This document shows, one piece after another, positions 39,405 through 51,200 of a stretch of 64,000 nt of DNA; the first letter of the stretch is position 1; each line of letters begins with the position of its first letter. Source of the DNA: Centropus unirufus (taxonomy: Eukaryota > Chordata > Aves > Cuculiformes > Centropidae). Position numbers and translations under genes: made by a program. The DNA is taken from assembly GCA_013397695.1 (NCBI GenBank), contig VYZI01000029.1, forward strand, positions 3,625,510-3,689,509, read 5' to 3'. Below the pieces are notes generated by a model. It saw only the letters and a list, made by a program, of their open reading frames with translations, was not told where the DNA came from and made no database searches.

Positions 39405-39477
39405 NNNNNNNNNNNNNNNNNNNNNNNNNNNNNNNNNNNNNNNNNNNNNNNNNNNNNNNNNNNNNNNNNNNNNNNNN
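39405..39477. other. Assembly gap (73 N) in TMEM242 exon 1 / promoter
   Basis: Run of undetermined bases between extremely GC-rich sequence and an AGG repeat, a context that commonly defeats sequencing. It probably hides the TMEM242 start codon. Confidence 0.99.
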
Positions 39478-39502
39478 AGGAGGAGGAGGAGGAGGAGGAG
39501 GA
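39478..39502 (+). repeat. (AGG)n microsatellite at gap edge
   Basis: Eight consecutive AGG units touching the N gap. The true repeat length is unknown because the gap may contain more units. It lies in the presumed 5' leader or promoter of TMEM242. Confidence 0.9.
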
Positions 39503-42500
39503 AGGGGACTGCGACCCGGAAGGAAAGGCGGCTGCACCGGGACGCGCAGCCGCTCTTCCAGCTGCTCTTCCTCGGCTGCGCCTTCGGGGATGGGGAGCTG
39601 GAGTCCCGGGAGGCGGAGCGCGCAGGGGGAAAATGGGCAAAAGTCGTCCGAGCCTCTTTCAAGTCAGGATTTTCCTAGCAGGCTCAAAGGGGTCTTCTTG
39701 TTTGGATAAGGCTGCGGGACAGATAGCGTCGTGGAGTTTGCTGAATAAAAACTCCCCGCTTCCCCTGAATTGTACCGTGTATTGGCACTCTGGAGTGCGT
39801 CTTTTTGTTCAAAATCCTCATTCTGCTAAGTTATGTAAATAGTTCTTTATATTCCATCTGGATGTAATCACAAAGCAATGCTGCGAGAACCATTTCTGCT
39901 CTCTTTCATGCCTGTGCCACAGTAGTTTTCCCTTGCTGGTGGAAGCATAATAAATTGCTGTTCAGTTATCTCCCACTCTACCTAATGTGTGCCTTTACCA
40001 AGGGGTACACCTACCAGGATAACTCAGCATGCAGTATATGCAGATGAAGTATATTTCTATTCTATTCATAACAAGTCCCTACTTAAAACAGTGTACAAAG
40101 AATGTAAATAAATCCCCCCAAAACCAAGCGTTTCTTCCCCAGCCTCATAGTCTTTGTGTCATCATTTATAGTCTGTGTCTAAGGGTCTAATTATAGGAGC
40201 TTGGGTTGCTAGGCAAAAATTTAGTATTTTGGGAAACTTCCTGTTCACAGTACCTCTGAAAACCAATCCAAAGCTGTTTCCTAATGGTCCATGTACGATG
40301 CCAGTTAAACACAATTTTACGCAGTTAAGAAGCAGTTAATGCCTGCAAAAGAAGCAGGAGTTATCTCTGCTGCATAGCTGACCCATCATTGCTAATTTGA
40401 TTTTTCTAACCTGGACAACACTTAACTGACTTCTAGTTTTCTCCCCTCCTTTGGAAAAGGCACTTCAAAATCCTGTGTGTGAGTAGCATTAGACATTGCC
40501 ACAAATAATTACAATACCTCCTTGGAAAAGCTTAGGAAAGGTGGTGTTAGAAAAATTGCGCAGTGACAATATTGAAAGAAGAAATTACTTTTCCTTCTAT
40601 CTTCATGCTGAAGAGTGTGTGATTATATATTTAAATGAGAGTGGTGTGCATAAAACTGAAACAACAGCATGCATGTCATTTGGCTTGTAAATTGTGACAA
40701 GATCACCATTGCAGCTGCTAAAAGAATCCTTGAACTGTGAGAGATAATAACCTATTTTTTTGTTTCTTTGATGATAAAATCCTAGCTTTTCTTCTCAGGA
40801 TAGTTTTTTTCAAGTTCACATCAAGCAAGCCATCACTCTCTTTCACATACTCTCCAGAACCAGGAAGAAAGGGCAAAGAAATAATGATGTTATTTCATCC
40901 TGGTTCGAACAATGGCAAGAATCTCTCTTTAAGAGAATCAGATAAGATCTGTCTCTATTAATCATTGACACTTAAAGTAGGGCATAAAACCACAAAATCC
41001 ACTGTCTTACTGAATAACTTAAAATTCTTAGTGTTGTAGAATAAATTGTCCTGCTTAAACAAAACAAAGAAGTCATGTTCAGCAGAATTGTGTCCATTTA
41101 GGTTACAGTATTAATCTATTCTTGGTATAAAATTAAACATAATAAAATGCTTTCTCTCCTTTTATGTATACCTCTCCCAAGAGCCCTGCATTTTCTGTCA
41201 TAATTCATTCTTTTGTCACTGTTCTGACACACGTGCAAGTGTTGTCATCTACATATGGCTACTCAGAAATAACCAGTTCCCTTCTAAAATTCAGTTGTTT
41301 TTCTAAAAGACTTTTTTTAAAGAGAATTTTTAACTATTGTAGTATCAAATAGCTAAATCTTCCTAAAATAAGGGCATGAAAATGTACCTGAAAATAAGTA
41401 GGTTATCTAGGTGACAGCAGAATAAAAAAATACATTATTCATTTAATTTGACTACATGTCTGAGCTCTCCTGGCTTTGAATTTGGACAAAGTAATAGTAA
41501 GTGCATGACTAGGTTCAGGCACGGTGCATGTGTTTACTTTCTGTCCAGGTTTGCAATAGCTAGGATGCCCTGACTGTACGGCTTTTTTCTGTGGGCTTCC
41601 TGGTTTATTACAAAAAGAACTGAAAGCAGACAGTGAGAGGCAACCAAAGTTTTCACCTTCAAAGTATGTGTAAGACACCTGTAATTCTGTAGTTATGGTT
41701 AGGATTTCTATATTGACCTTTGGGTTTAATGGAAAAAATGGGTAACACTGTGCCTCTCTCATTAAAGTTTATAAAAAAAATGTGTAGTGTTGGTGAGGGT
41801 GAAGTGTGGAAACAGGAAGAGCACATGTACAAAAAGACGTTTAAGAAAAATACAAAAGAAATAGGTTTACGTACATATATTCCCTAGGAGATTTTTATAA
41901 TCTTTGTGAATGCGTGGTACTTCTGCCAATAAGCAGCTCTATCAAGAAATAACAACAGGGCGTGCAAACTTCTTAAGATGCTGCTGCAAAATATTGCAAT
42001 CTTGGCCTGTGTTTCTCCTGCTCCTCTTCCTCTTCTGTGCAGGACTGCACACTGATACCTGGTTGTCTCCATGGAAAGTGAGTTTCACTTGAGGACCAAG
42101 CTTGAAATCCAGGTCTTTACAGGAGAGACAGATCGTTTATAAGCTGGCTGGGACATCATGAATGCAGTAATTTGATATGTGCGTTAAATCGTCTAACTGA
42201 GCGATTTTATATATCCAAAACAATCTTGTGTAAAAAGTTGGCGCCTAAGGCACAGGATCCTGCTTGAAGTTTGAAAATCCAATTCAAAACATAGAAGAGG
42301 TTGATTTGAATACGGGTTGAACTGACATCTTCAGTAGCAGAACTTGATTATGTAAAGGTATTTGGGAGAGAGCCAAACACTGGTTTTGAAGAGAGAGAAA
42401 ATGCAGCAGTTGGGCTGCTCTCTGGCTCTCAGGAGAGCTGAGCTTTGCTCTTCGCCTGACTTGCTGGGCTCATTTCCTGGATTTATGAAAGCTTTGATAT

Positions 42501-43854
42501 TCCTGAAAGTACTGTGCAGCCTCAGTGCTGCGTGCAGGCAGAGGCATGAAGAAACCGGTTCTGTATTTCCGAACAATTTTCTGGTTGATTGGCGAAGAAA
42601 TGAAAGTGTTCTGCAGCTATGATTGGGTTTCTGCAGGAACCTCTGGGGTTTTTTTGCAGTAAGCTGGTTACTGTTGTGTGTCTCTTAAAAAGCTGGTGGC
42701 TGAAATTCCCATATTGAGAGTAAGGCCTCGGGTCTCTTGTCTCATATTGCAGCAAAAATCCGGTCACTGAATAATAATTTGTAGATTTTAACCACGGAAA
42801 TACTGACAAAGTCAGTGCTCACCTGTCAAATGTAAGAACAATTTTGTAAGAGAAGAATCTGGAGAATCAAAACACATAAAAAATATCAGTTGAGCTCGCT
42901 TGACGGATTTATGGGAGGGGTATTTTTCCAATTGGTAAAGATGAATAAACAAATTCTTTTGCACAAAGTTCTGCCGTAGGTCTCCAACCAAAGCAGGAGC
43001 TGAGAGGCTGGATCTCCCGATTCCAGTTACTTCCCCCAGCCTCAGAGCTGCCTTTCTAACCTGCAAGAAGATCAAATGCTTCTTTTTCATTTCTCTCTTA
43101 CATTTGGTCATTCAGTGTCACATGTCAGGCGTAGCTTTGGCCATGACGGAGTGTGCTGGCACGCTGCACTGAAACTGGCGTGGCTTTTTATGGCCAGAGC
43201 CTGGCTGCGTTTCAGTAAATGGCAAAAGTCCCATTGGCTGTACGGCCAGAGATTCAGTTATAAATCCCAAATTAACACTCATGTATTATGACATTATGGC
43301 TGGTCAGAGATGCACTAGAGATCTCAGAGCTGTTGATAACACATATTGAGGCTTTCATATGCCTTAGATGGCATTTGCATGGCACTGCTGAGATGAGAAT
43401 GCTGACAGAGGATTTTCTCACATATGCATGTATCTGCTTGTTTTCTATTCTTAGCCTTTACTAAATTATATGTTTTATTACCTGCTCTATATTTAAGGTA
43501 TTCACTCTCCGCAAGTAAAATATGCCCATAGCTCTTGGGCTCTGCCCGCAAGAGGGAGGCAAATCATAGATCCCTTCCCAATTCCTGTCTTCAGAGACCT
43601 AACAAATACTCTTATGAGCTCTTTTAATGTTTATTTTTACTGCCTACCGTGTCTTTAATGGTCTCAGTATGTGTTTCATTATAGAACAGTACTCTATAAA
43701 CCTTTAAGTTACTTTGCTATACTGTGTTAGGAGAGCCTTTAACATAGTCCAAAAAAAATGTATTTCTAACTGACTTTTTAAAAAAAAAGAAACAGCAAAA
43801 ATTAATTATCGTTGTCACTGTGTCATTAGAGCACGGCCTGGTACTTGAAGCTCA

Positions 43855-44130
43855 GCCACGCTGCCTGGAAGCTGCTACCTGATTTAGCAGCAGGGATGCA
43901 GCACCTGCTCCAGGAGATGACTGCTTTGTCCATAGCTCAAACAGGTCCCCATGAGGATGGTCAGACTCAGACCAGGCTACCTGGAGAGGTGGTGCCATCT
44001 CCTTCTGAGGAGGTTTTCAAGAGGATAAAGCCCCGAGTGAGCTGGTCTGAACTAAGAACTGAGCCTGCTTCAGGGAGGTTGGACTAAGACCTCCTGAGCT
44101 CCTCTCCAGCTTCAATGACTTGGGATGTGT
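43855..44130 (+). repeat. Old CR1-family fragment, 3' portion
   Basis: The stretch GGTGGTGCCATCTCCTTCTG, GAGGTTTTCAAGAGGATAAA, CTGAACTAAGAACTGAGCCT and AGGTTGGACTAAGACCTCCT follows the 3'-UTR order of older CR1 subfamilies. The terminal octamers are unrecognisable and the 5' end is vague. Divergence is clearly greater than in the other copies, so this is an older insertion. Confidence 0.65.
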
Positions 44131-44959
44131 GGGACTCCCCCACAAATCAGTTAGTGGGCACGGGCAACTTCAAGCTTGACTCAGCTGCTCTTGGTGCTGA
44201 GGTAACACCCCGTGCCACAGCGGTTGCCTGTGCCACCACTGGGCAGCAGAAGGCCCTCAGATGCCATGTTTAGAGGCTGATTTATTGGATGGGCCCATGG
44301 GAAGGCTGCTATGCCCACTCCGTGCCACTGGCTGACCTCCTGTGGCCAATGACACCGGGCTGGGGGTCCTCGGCAGTGGTTCACGCTGCAGAGCACCCCG
44401 CAGGGGAAAGAGGTTGAACTAGCATTTCGTTTATCATGGGTGGGTGACCAGTATGAACTTGATGTGTCATATGTGCCCATGTGTAATAGTACATCACCTG
44501 GAGAAAGCCAACAGTAAAATTAATTGGCATGAATGCAAGATGTATGCTTCTCCTAATTGACTTCAGTGCAATTATATCCAAAGGCCCTTTCTGCGGTCAT
44601 TCACAGAGCTTAATTGCCATAGTTTAATACTACAATTTAAAAAGGCCTGGAAGGAGGGCTGAATATTAGGCTCCTGATGAATGATAATTATCACTTTGTG
44701 TAGATGGATAGAAAACATTTCTAATTAAATTATTCTTGTAACATAAATGAATAGTGTGATCTGGATAAAGCACTTCTCATTTCACATCTAGAATATTTCT
44801 AAGAGCACCAAGTTAGTGCCAGAATTTCAGTCGACAGATCAAATTGACTTTTAAAAATACCTGGCTTTCCAGTCAATTTTGCAGCTTTTTGTAGTTGCTG
44901 CAGTGAAGATGGTGGGCAATGAGAGAATGATTCAAATGTTGCATGGAGAATAAAGAAAA

Positions 44960-44989
44960 ATGAAATGAAACAAAATAAAATAAAATATG
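44960..44989 (+). repeat. A-rich imperfect (AAAAT)n tract
   Basis: Irregular repeats of AAAAT and GAAAT type units, for example AAAATAAAATAAAAT. Low-complexity sequence with no associated element recognised. Confidence 0.7.
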
Positions 44990-47900
44990 CAGCCAGCAAA
45001 ATATCTTAGTTCTACAAGCATGGGGGATTCCCAGTCTCAGTTGTACGGATTCACAGCGTAACTGTCACACATTTTCTTCCTTTATTAATTTCATCTCCAT
45101 CTGAGGATTTTTGCAAGGCATAAGCCATTACGATAATACTTAGAAAACAGGAAAGCTCATTAGCAGCTGTACGGAAGGGGGTGAGATGGGCAATGAAGGT
45201 GAAGATCATTAAGGTTTGAAAGAGAAGGAAGTGTGGAAGTTGTTAAGAATTACTTGATAAACAATCTGTGCTCTGTAAAAAATCCAGTGATTCTTGTATG
45301 CTTCACATTTCTTTCTCATTAGTGAGACCTGCAAAGGATAAACAGGCAAACATAAAGGTCTCAGCTGAAGGTATCAGACTGCATTTCAAGAAGTGGATTA
45401 CAGATAATCATCCTAAGATGACCGCTAGCCTCATAGCCTAATACAGGTGGCTGACACGTTAGGTGCTCACAGGAGCTCTTTCCAGCAGGTCTCATTAGAC
45501 ATTCATTTGAAGTTTCTAGAGCAACTATCTATGACTCCAATGCATATTTTTGAATGGTGCAAGTGGGAGATAGATGGCCATATTCTGTCACAAGATAGGG
45601 GGAATATTGTGTCAAAGCACTGTCTGTGCATGTGGAAGGAAGACTGTCCTTTAGATATTCTGCATGCGTGCCCTCTTGTGTTTAATGTATATTAGTGCTT
45701 ACTGTATATATCAAAATTTGGCACTACTGTATCTCTCTAAACATCACATTAATCCATCTGTCTGTCACCATGGTAACAAGGGTCCCTATTGATGACTGAA
45801 GAAGAGCTGAACCATTAAAATTAGATGTACATGGTTAAAAAAAGTGAGTAAGCTCACTTCCTGTAGTGCTACAGAAACCCAAATGGTAGAGAATGAGCTA
45901 ATGAATATTTTTATGCATTATTTTTATTCATGGTTATATATCTGAAATAAAGCCTATTGCTAAAATGATCCTCATATCTGATCTTTACTTCTTCACATCT
46001 ATTTATTACATATTCTGCTGAAATGAAAAAAATGTGCAATTTTCAGAAGTTTGCATGTTCCTTGATACATATTTATCCCAGAGGGTAGAAAGATTAAATT
46101 AATATCTTAAAGATATGGAATACAAATGAGATTAGAAATGTTGCTGAATATTTTACTGCACATATCTTCTCGCTCAGCCGCTCCCATGCTTGTAACATTG
46201 CCAAAATAAAATCAGTAATGTGCACACATTCATTAAAGGATCAATGTCTAACAGCACTGTTGGTTGGACCTGATCTTTTTTGAGAAGCATAATGTTGTGG
46301 AAACTCTAACATGAATTACTGAACTTCATAAATCATTCTTGGATAATGAATTTCCATTTTTTATTACACTGGCGCCACACATGCTATTAATGGTAGACTT
46401 GAGTCTATAATTCTATTAAGCTATAAAGAGGTAGTTGGTTTTAGACCAGAGACAAAGCTTAAAACTAACCACTGACATCTCATCTCCTTCTGCGTTCATT
46501 GGATAGTGCTCGTTGTTCTCTAGAAAAATGCTGTGTGTTTTCTTGACGCTCTGCAGATGTTCTTTTCCAAGCACCTTTAGTTTGCTCTGCTCACAAGGTT
46601 AACACCAGTAACAGCTACTATGGAGATAAAATGAGGGACCAGCAGAAGAACTAGGAATAGTACATCTCAGAATGCTTTGCCACATTCCTGGAGCTGAAAG
46701 TATGGTTATTTTTTTAAGTCAGGATTTCCAACTCTTTAATATCTATTTTCAACTATGTCCCTGATCTTATAATAAACCCTTGGGTCAGGAGGTACCTCAC
46801 AAAAACCTTTTGTCAGCCCTGTGGAAGGAGTGGTAGCATTTCTTGCTCTGTCTGTGCATGGGAGTGAGAGAAGTTTATACATGTGCATGGATGTGGAACA
46901 AGTGTTTATCACGCAGATTTTATTAAATTTTATTGAATTGTCCTACTGGGCAAACATGGATTTTTTGTCCTGTTACAAAGGATATGAACACCCGGAAGGT
47001 GAGCTGAACCTACCTGGTAGAACAAGGAGGCACAGATGCTACCAGCTTAGATTCACAGCTGACATTTAAAATGCTTTCAGCTCAGCCAGAGGCTAGAGGA
47101 ATTTGACGGTGTGGAGGAACCCAACCCAATCAACCAACTAGCTTTCCAGTCCACATCCCTCTTCCTTTTCAGGAGAACAGATGGAAAAGAGCGTTCATGC
47201 TTGATATGAAGCAGAGAGGCAAGAAGGAAGTAAAAACTGAAGAGAGTCTCCTTAGTTTTGTATTTAACAAAAAATACAAGATTAATTCTGAACTTGATAA
47301 GTGCCACAGTTATGGCATGTATTGCCTTGGGGAGGCAGAGACGTGACAACGTGATCTGACTGCAGATGCTTTTGGGGATAAAAAAGTGGCACTTGCCCAT
47401 GCAGGTGATGGCTGTCCGTGATGTATGTTGTGATCTAATTTGCCTTTGTTTCAAGCAGTATGTCACCTACACCTCTGGATGGATTAAGCCTTCCAAAAGA
47501 GTGAAAAAATGCAGCCACATATACAATATCTGTGTTCTTATGGTGAGCAAAGCTTTCTGAGATTTTAAGGAGATGTTGGTGACCGATACAATTTGTTCTG
47601 CTTTCCCGAATGTTACCACAATGTAGTCTGTTCCCCTAACACAATGAATTTCAGATAGTTTATTATAAAAATGATCCTACAGTGCAATCAAATGGCATTC
47701 CTAGGGATGGAAGGAACTTCGCTTTTTACTTACTAAATTATGCATTGTAGTAACTTTTAAGATAAAGTTTAAAAGTTTGTGTTAAAATTCAGAGTTTAAA
47801 AGCCTTAGCTATTAAAATTATTATTCCCATTCTAATTCAATATGGAGAGCATTATCTCTTTACAGAGAAAGTATTTAAAAAACAGATTCTGATTTTCATT

Positions 47901-49864
47901 ATATTTAGAAAGCACAAAAATTTATCTTTTTTTTTTTAATTTAATTTTGCGAGACCCAGACAACTTCCTTTGTTACCCCAATTAATTCCTTTCTCTTCTA
48001 AAATTTCAATCTTCTGAAAATGTTATTTTCTTCAAAACATGCTGTTTTAATAAAAACTTTTTTTAAATTCCTCACCTAGCACAAGAAAGTTACTTCCTTG
48101 CCAGCTCTATTTCTGTCTTCAAGCTATGCAGTACCTATGTCCTCTCACTTCAGATGAGAGAAATTTGAGTATCTCTAGTGGGAATACTTCTATACCCCCC
48201 ATACATTTGGCTGCCATTCATATATGATGGAGCGTGTTCAGCTCTATTTCTCAGCCACTCAACAGAGAGAAAGCATTTCATGATCAAAGATTTTATTCAA
48301 ACAACAAAGTTTTGGGCCAGCTAATATTCTTGCCACAGCCCTCCTATGTTTCCAGCTGTCTGATGTTTATTTCCTCTCTCAAAGTTTAATTTCTTCTGTG
48401 TACTGTGTGAATTTTGCTCTATACATACATAGAAGCATCTTACAAGCATCTCAGTTAGATGTTCAGCCTGACAGCTGCTGAGGAAATCTGTCAGGGACTC
48501 CATGACCTACGTGGTCTGTTCACACCTGGAAGAGAAACCTCTGTTTTCACTGTATTTCCCAATACTGTAAACAAGCAGGTGCCATTTCTCAAAGAAATAT
48601 AGAACTCAAGATCATCTGTCTTCTCTCCTCCCTGACTTTGGTGTGATATGAAAAGCTCCGAGCCACGCTGAAGATTCTAAAGACCGTGGTTTATCATGCC
48701 TTGCATCACTGCAAAAACCTGTTTCCTGCACTTGGTGATAAAGCCATGGGAAACCCCTGAATCACCCTGTTCTCTTTCATCTTCTTTACTGAACTGAAAC
48801 TGGGGGATATGCCCACATACAGCAGTACAAGGTTTTTGATCTGCTTGCTGCCTGGAGCAGGGCTGACAAGTGAGAGACAAATGCTGTTGAGGAGGTGGTC
48901 TTGATGGAGATGGGAGATGTTCCAACATCTCACCCACTAGCAGGGTCAGAGTGCCTTACTACTGGAATGCCAGGTTCTTCAAAAGCTGTCCAGGCACCTT
49001 CTGACTTTCCTCCCTGATAAAACCTCCTTCAAGGAGCAGCTAGATAACCTGCCAGCCCATCAAGCAACAGAACCTTAACATCTAAGCGCCTGGTTTTATT
49101 TAATTTGAGGGGTTCATCATGTCAAACTCTTCTACTTATCAGAACTATTTTTACACACATGTCTACATGTATTTTACAACACTTTTTTAATTTAAAGTTT
49201 TCTGCTTGCTGTCTGCATTGAGTCGGGGCTTGGAAGGCAAGGATTTACATCCCTCAGATCCACAGCTGCCCTCCTGCGGAGGGATGGCAAGGAGCATGGG
49301 CTGCCTCTGTCTAGTGGAGAAGGAAGCAAAGCGGAGAGATACTGGCAATCATCTGCCTGAAAGTGTTTGGGTTTTGTTCTTGCGTGAACTTTTCAAGACA
49401 CGGGAAAGTTCCACTGCCCACTGACCATTGCAAAGAGCATTCTTCAGCCTGCCAGCTTCTCACAGGCAGGAGAGGAGTTAAGCTCATGAGGTGTTACAAA
49501 GATGGAGAGTTGTAGGCAGAGAAGAGAGAGAAACTGGTGCTTTTCACGACTTTGGAAGGAGACGGGAAAAGGAAGTGGGGGGATTTGGGTTTTTTCGGTC
49601 TTTTTGTATAAAAAGGAAACTCTTGCTTTTGTATTCTTGAGGAGGTGCCGAGGAAGGAAGGAAACTAATGGGGTTGTTTGGTCATGTATGAAGAAATAAA
49701 AATTCTGCCCGGGAGCACTTGTGTGAATGAGCACTCATTACAGTAGTGCCTCTCTCACACTAAAGACCCAGGCGGTGCTTGTGAGGCTGTGCTCTTGCTA
49801 ACAAACATTTGCCGAGCATCCCAGGGCTTAGGATTGGTTGGAAGCAACAACAGTGCTGAGAGAA

Positions 49865-49877
49865 ATATATATATATA
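49865..49877. repeat. Short (AT)n repeat
   Basis: Thirteen bases of alternating A and T in the intergenic spacer. Confidence 0.8.
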
Positions 49878-50586
49878 CTGAAAGACATAACCTTACTGGG
49901 CTAATCCACACTGAAGGATTCACCAGCTCCCTGAGACGGTGTGACGTGCATCTGGTCATTGGGATTCTCACAGAACGCGGGAAATTGGCATCCCCTGTAT
50001 CCTGGCAAGCCACATGGTGGGCAAGCTGAGTGCACAGTCCCTCCCAACACTGCACGTGTGCAGCTTCAACCAAGATTAAAAAGCTGCAATGCCTGATACG
50101 AACAAAAGTTCTACAGCTTTCGAGGAGCCCAGGTTCTGCGGAGAGGTAGAGAGCGCCAGCTAACCCCTTTGGAAGAGTGAAGCATTTACAATGTCTCATA
50201 GTTTTTCTCTTAGTATAGTTGTAAGAACTGGGTAGACAGCCTGTGGGAATATGAGTCCTGTCTTTTGTTCCTTGCAATGAGGGAATCCATGTTGGGAAAA
50301 GAAATGACAATATTTTCAGTGTTGCTGAAGAAGATTATACACAGATACCAGCTGCGGAGAATGGCTTTGAATGTAAATAGTCCCATGTTGGATTTGATGA
50401 AGCTAAACTAGATGCTTCCTGAATATGGATGGTGCCCAGAATGCCAGTGCAGAATGGCAGGTGCTAACTCACACGTGGATTCTTATGGCCAAGAATTCTT
50501 TTTTTGTCTACTGCTTATGCCAGACACAGACCATAACATGGTGCCAAAGGGAACGTTAGTTTCTAAGCTGTGAAACCTCCTAAGTT

Positions 50587-51130
50587 ATAGAATCATAGAA
50601 TCATCATGGAATCATAGGATCGCTAGGTTATAAGAGAACTCCAAGGTCACCAAGTCCAACCATACATGTCCGACACTAAACCATATCCCTAAGCACCTCA
50701 TTTACCCATCTTTTAAATACCTCCAGGGATGCCCCTCCGGGCAGCTGTTCCAGCACCCGATGACCCTCTCAGTAAAAATTTTTTCATAATGTCCAACCTG
50801 AACCTGCCCTGGCACAGCTTGAGGCCATTCCCTCTTGCCCTTTCACCTGACATTTGGGAGAAGAGACCAGCACCCACCTTTCAACGCCCTCCTTTCAGGC
50901 AGTTGGAGGCAGTAATAAGGTCTCCCCTCAGCCTCCTCTTCTCCAGGCTGAACAACCCCGGCTCCCTCAGCTGCTCCTCGTAAGACTTGTTCTCCAGCCC
51001 CTTCCCCAGCTTCATTGCCCTTCTCTGGATGCAGTTCAGGACGTCAGTGTCCTTCTTGTAGAGAGGGGCCCAGAACTGAACACAGGATTCAAAGTGCAGC
51101 CTCAGCACCAGTGCTGAGTCCAGAGACAGG
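50587..51130 (-). repeat. CR1 LINE fragment, reverse orientation
   Basis: The plus strand starts with reverse-complement octamers (ATAGAATCATAGAATCATCA and GGAATCATAGGATC) and continues through AACTCCAAGGTCACCAAGTC, TGAGGCCATTCCCTCTTGCC, CTTCTCCAGGCTGAACAACC and CTTTGATTGCC-like wording to AGTGTCCTTCTTGTAGAGAG. About 540 bp of the element's 3' end is present and is one of the better preserved copies. It is 5'-truncated near CAGTGCTGAGTCCAGAG. Confidence 0.95.
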
Positions 51131-51200
51131 TTATGAAGTTTTGGTTATTGCAAAAGTTATGAAGTATGAAGTTATGAAGTATTGGTTATTGCAAAAAAAA
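51131..51200 (+). repeat. Imperfect tandem repeat abutting the CR1 5' truncation
   Basis: The unit GTTATGAAGT followed by (A)TTGGTTATTGCAAAA occurs twice (51,131-51,155 and 51,171-51,197), with an extra short copy of GTTATGAAGTATGAA between them. It begins where CR1 similarity ends. Confidence 0.8.

Larger units (their letters stand above)
39180..39720 (-). promoter_or_regulatory. TMEM242: CpG-rich promoter region of TMEM242
   Basis: A compact block of very high GC and CpG density covers exon 1 and its flanks, then drops sharply to AT-rich DNA past about 39,700. It contains several GC boxes and an ETS-family core CCGGAAG at 39,516-39,522 (within CCCGGAAGGA), a site type common in promoters of nuclear genes for mitochondrial proteins. 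There is no TATA element. The transcription start is expected in or just above the N gap, but is not determined. Confidence 0.7.
39720..50586. other. Intergenic spacer between the two promoters, first part
   Basis: AT-rich DNA between the divergent genes TMEM242 and ZDHHC14. It holds one eroded CR1-like fragment (43,855-44,130), an A-rich AAAAT-type tract near 44,960-44,990 and a short AT repeat at 49,865-49,877, all listed. Open frames up to 160 codons on the minus strand (49,828-50,310) show no recognisable domains, plausible starts or splice partners. No RNA gene is recognised. Confidence 0.55.

Noticed and set aside
39309..39842. 177-codon plus-strand frame with polyglutamate
   Set aside because: It crosses the N gap, its Glu run is the AGG microsatellite, and it lies antisense to TMEM242 exon 1.
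49828..50310. 160-codon minus-strand frame
   Set aside because: This is the longest frame outside GC-rich DNA, but it has no domain, no paired splice sites and an opposing frame. One or two such frames are expected by chance in 64 kb.
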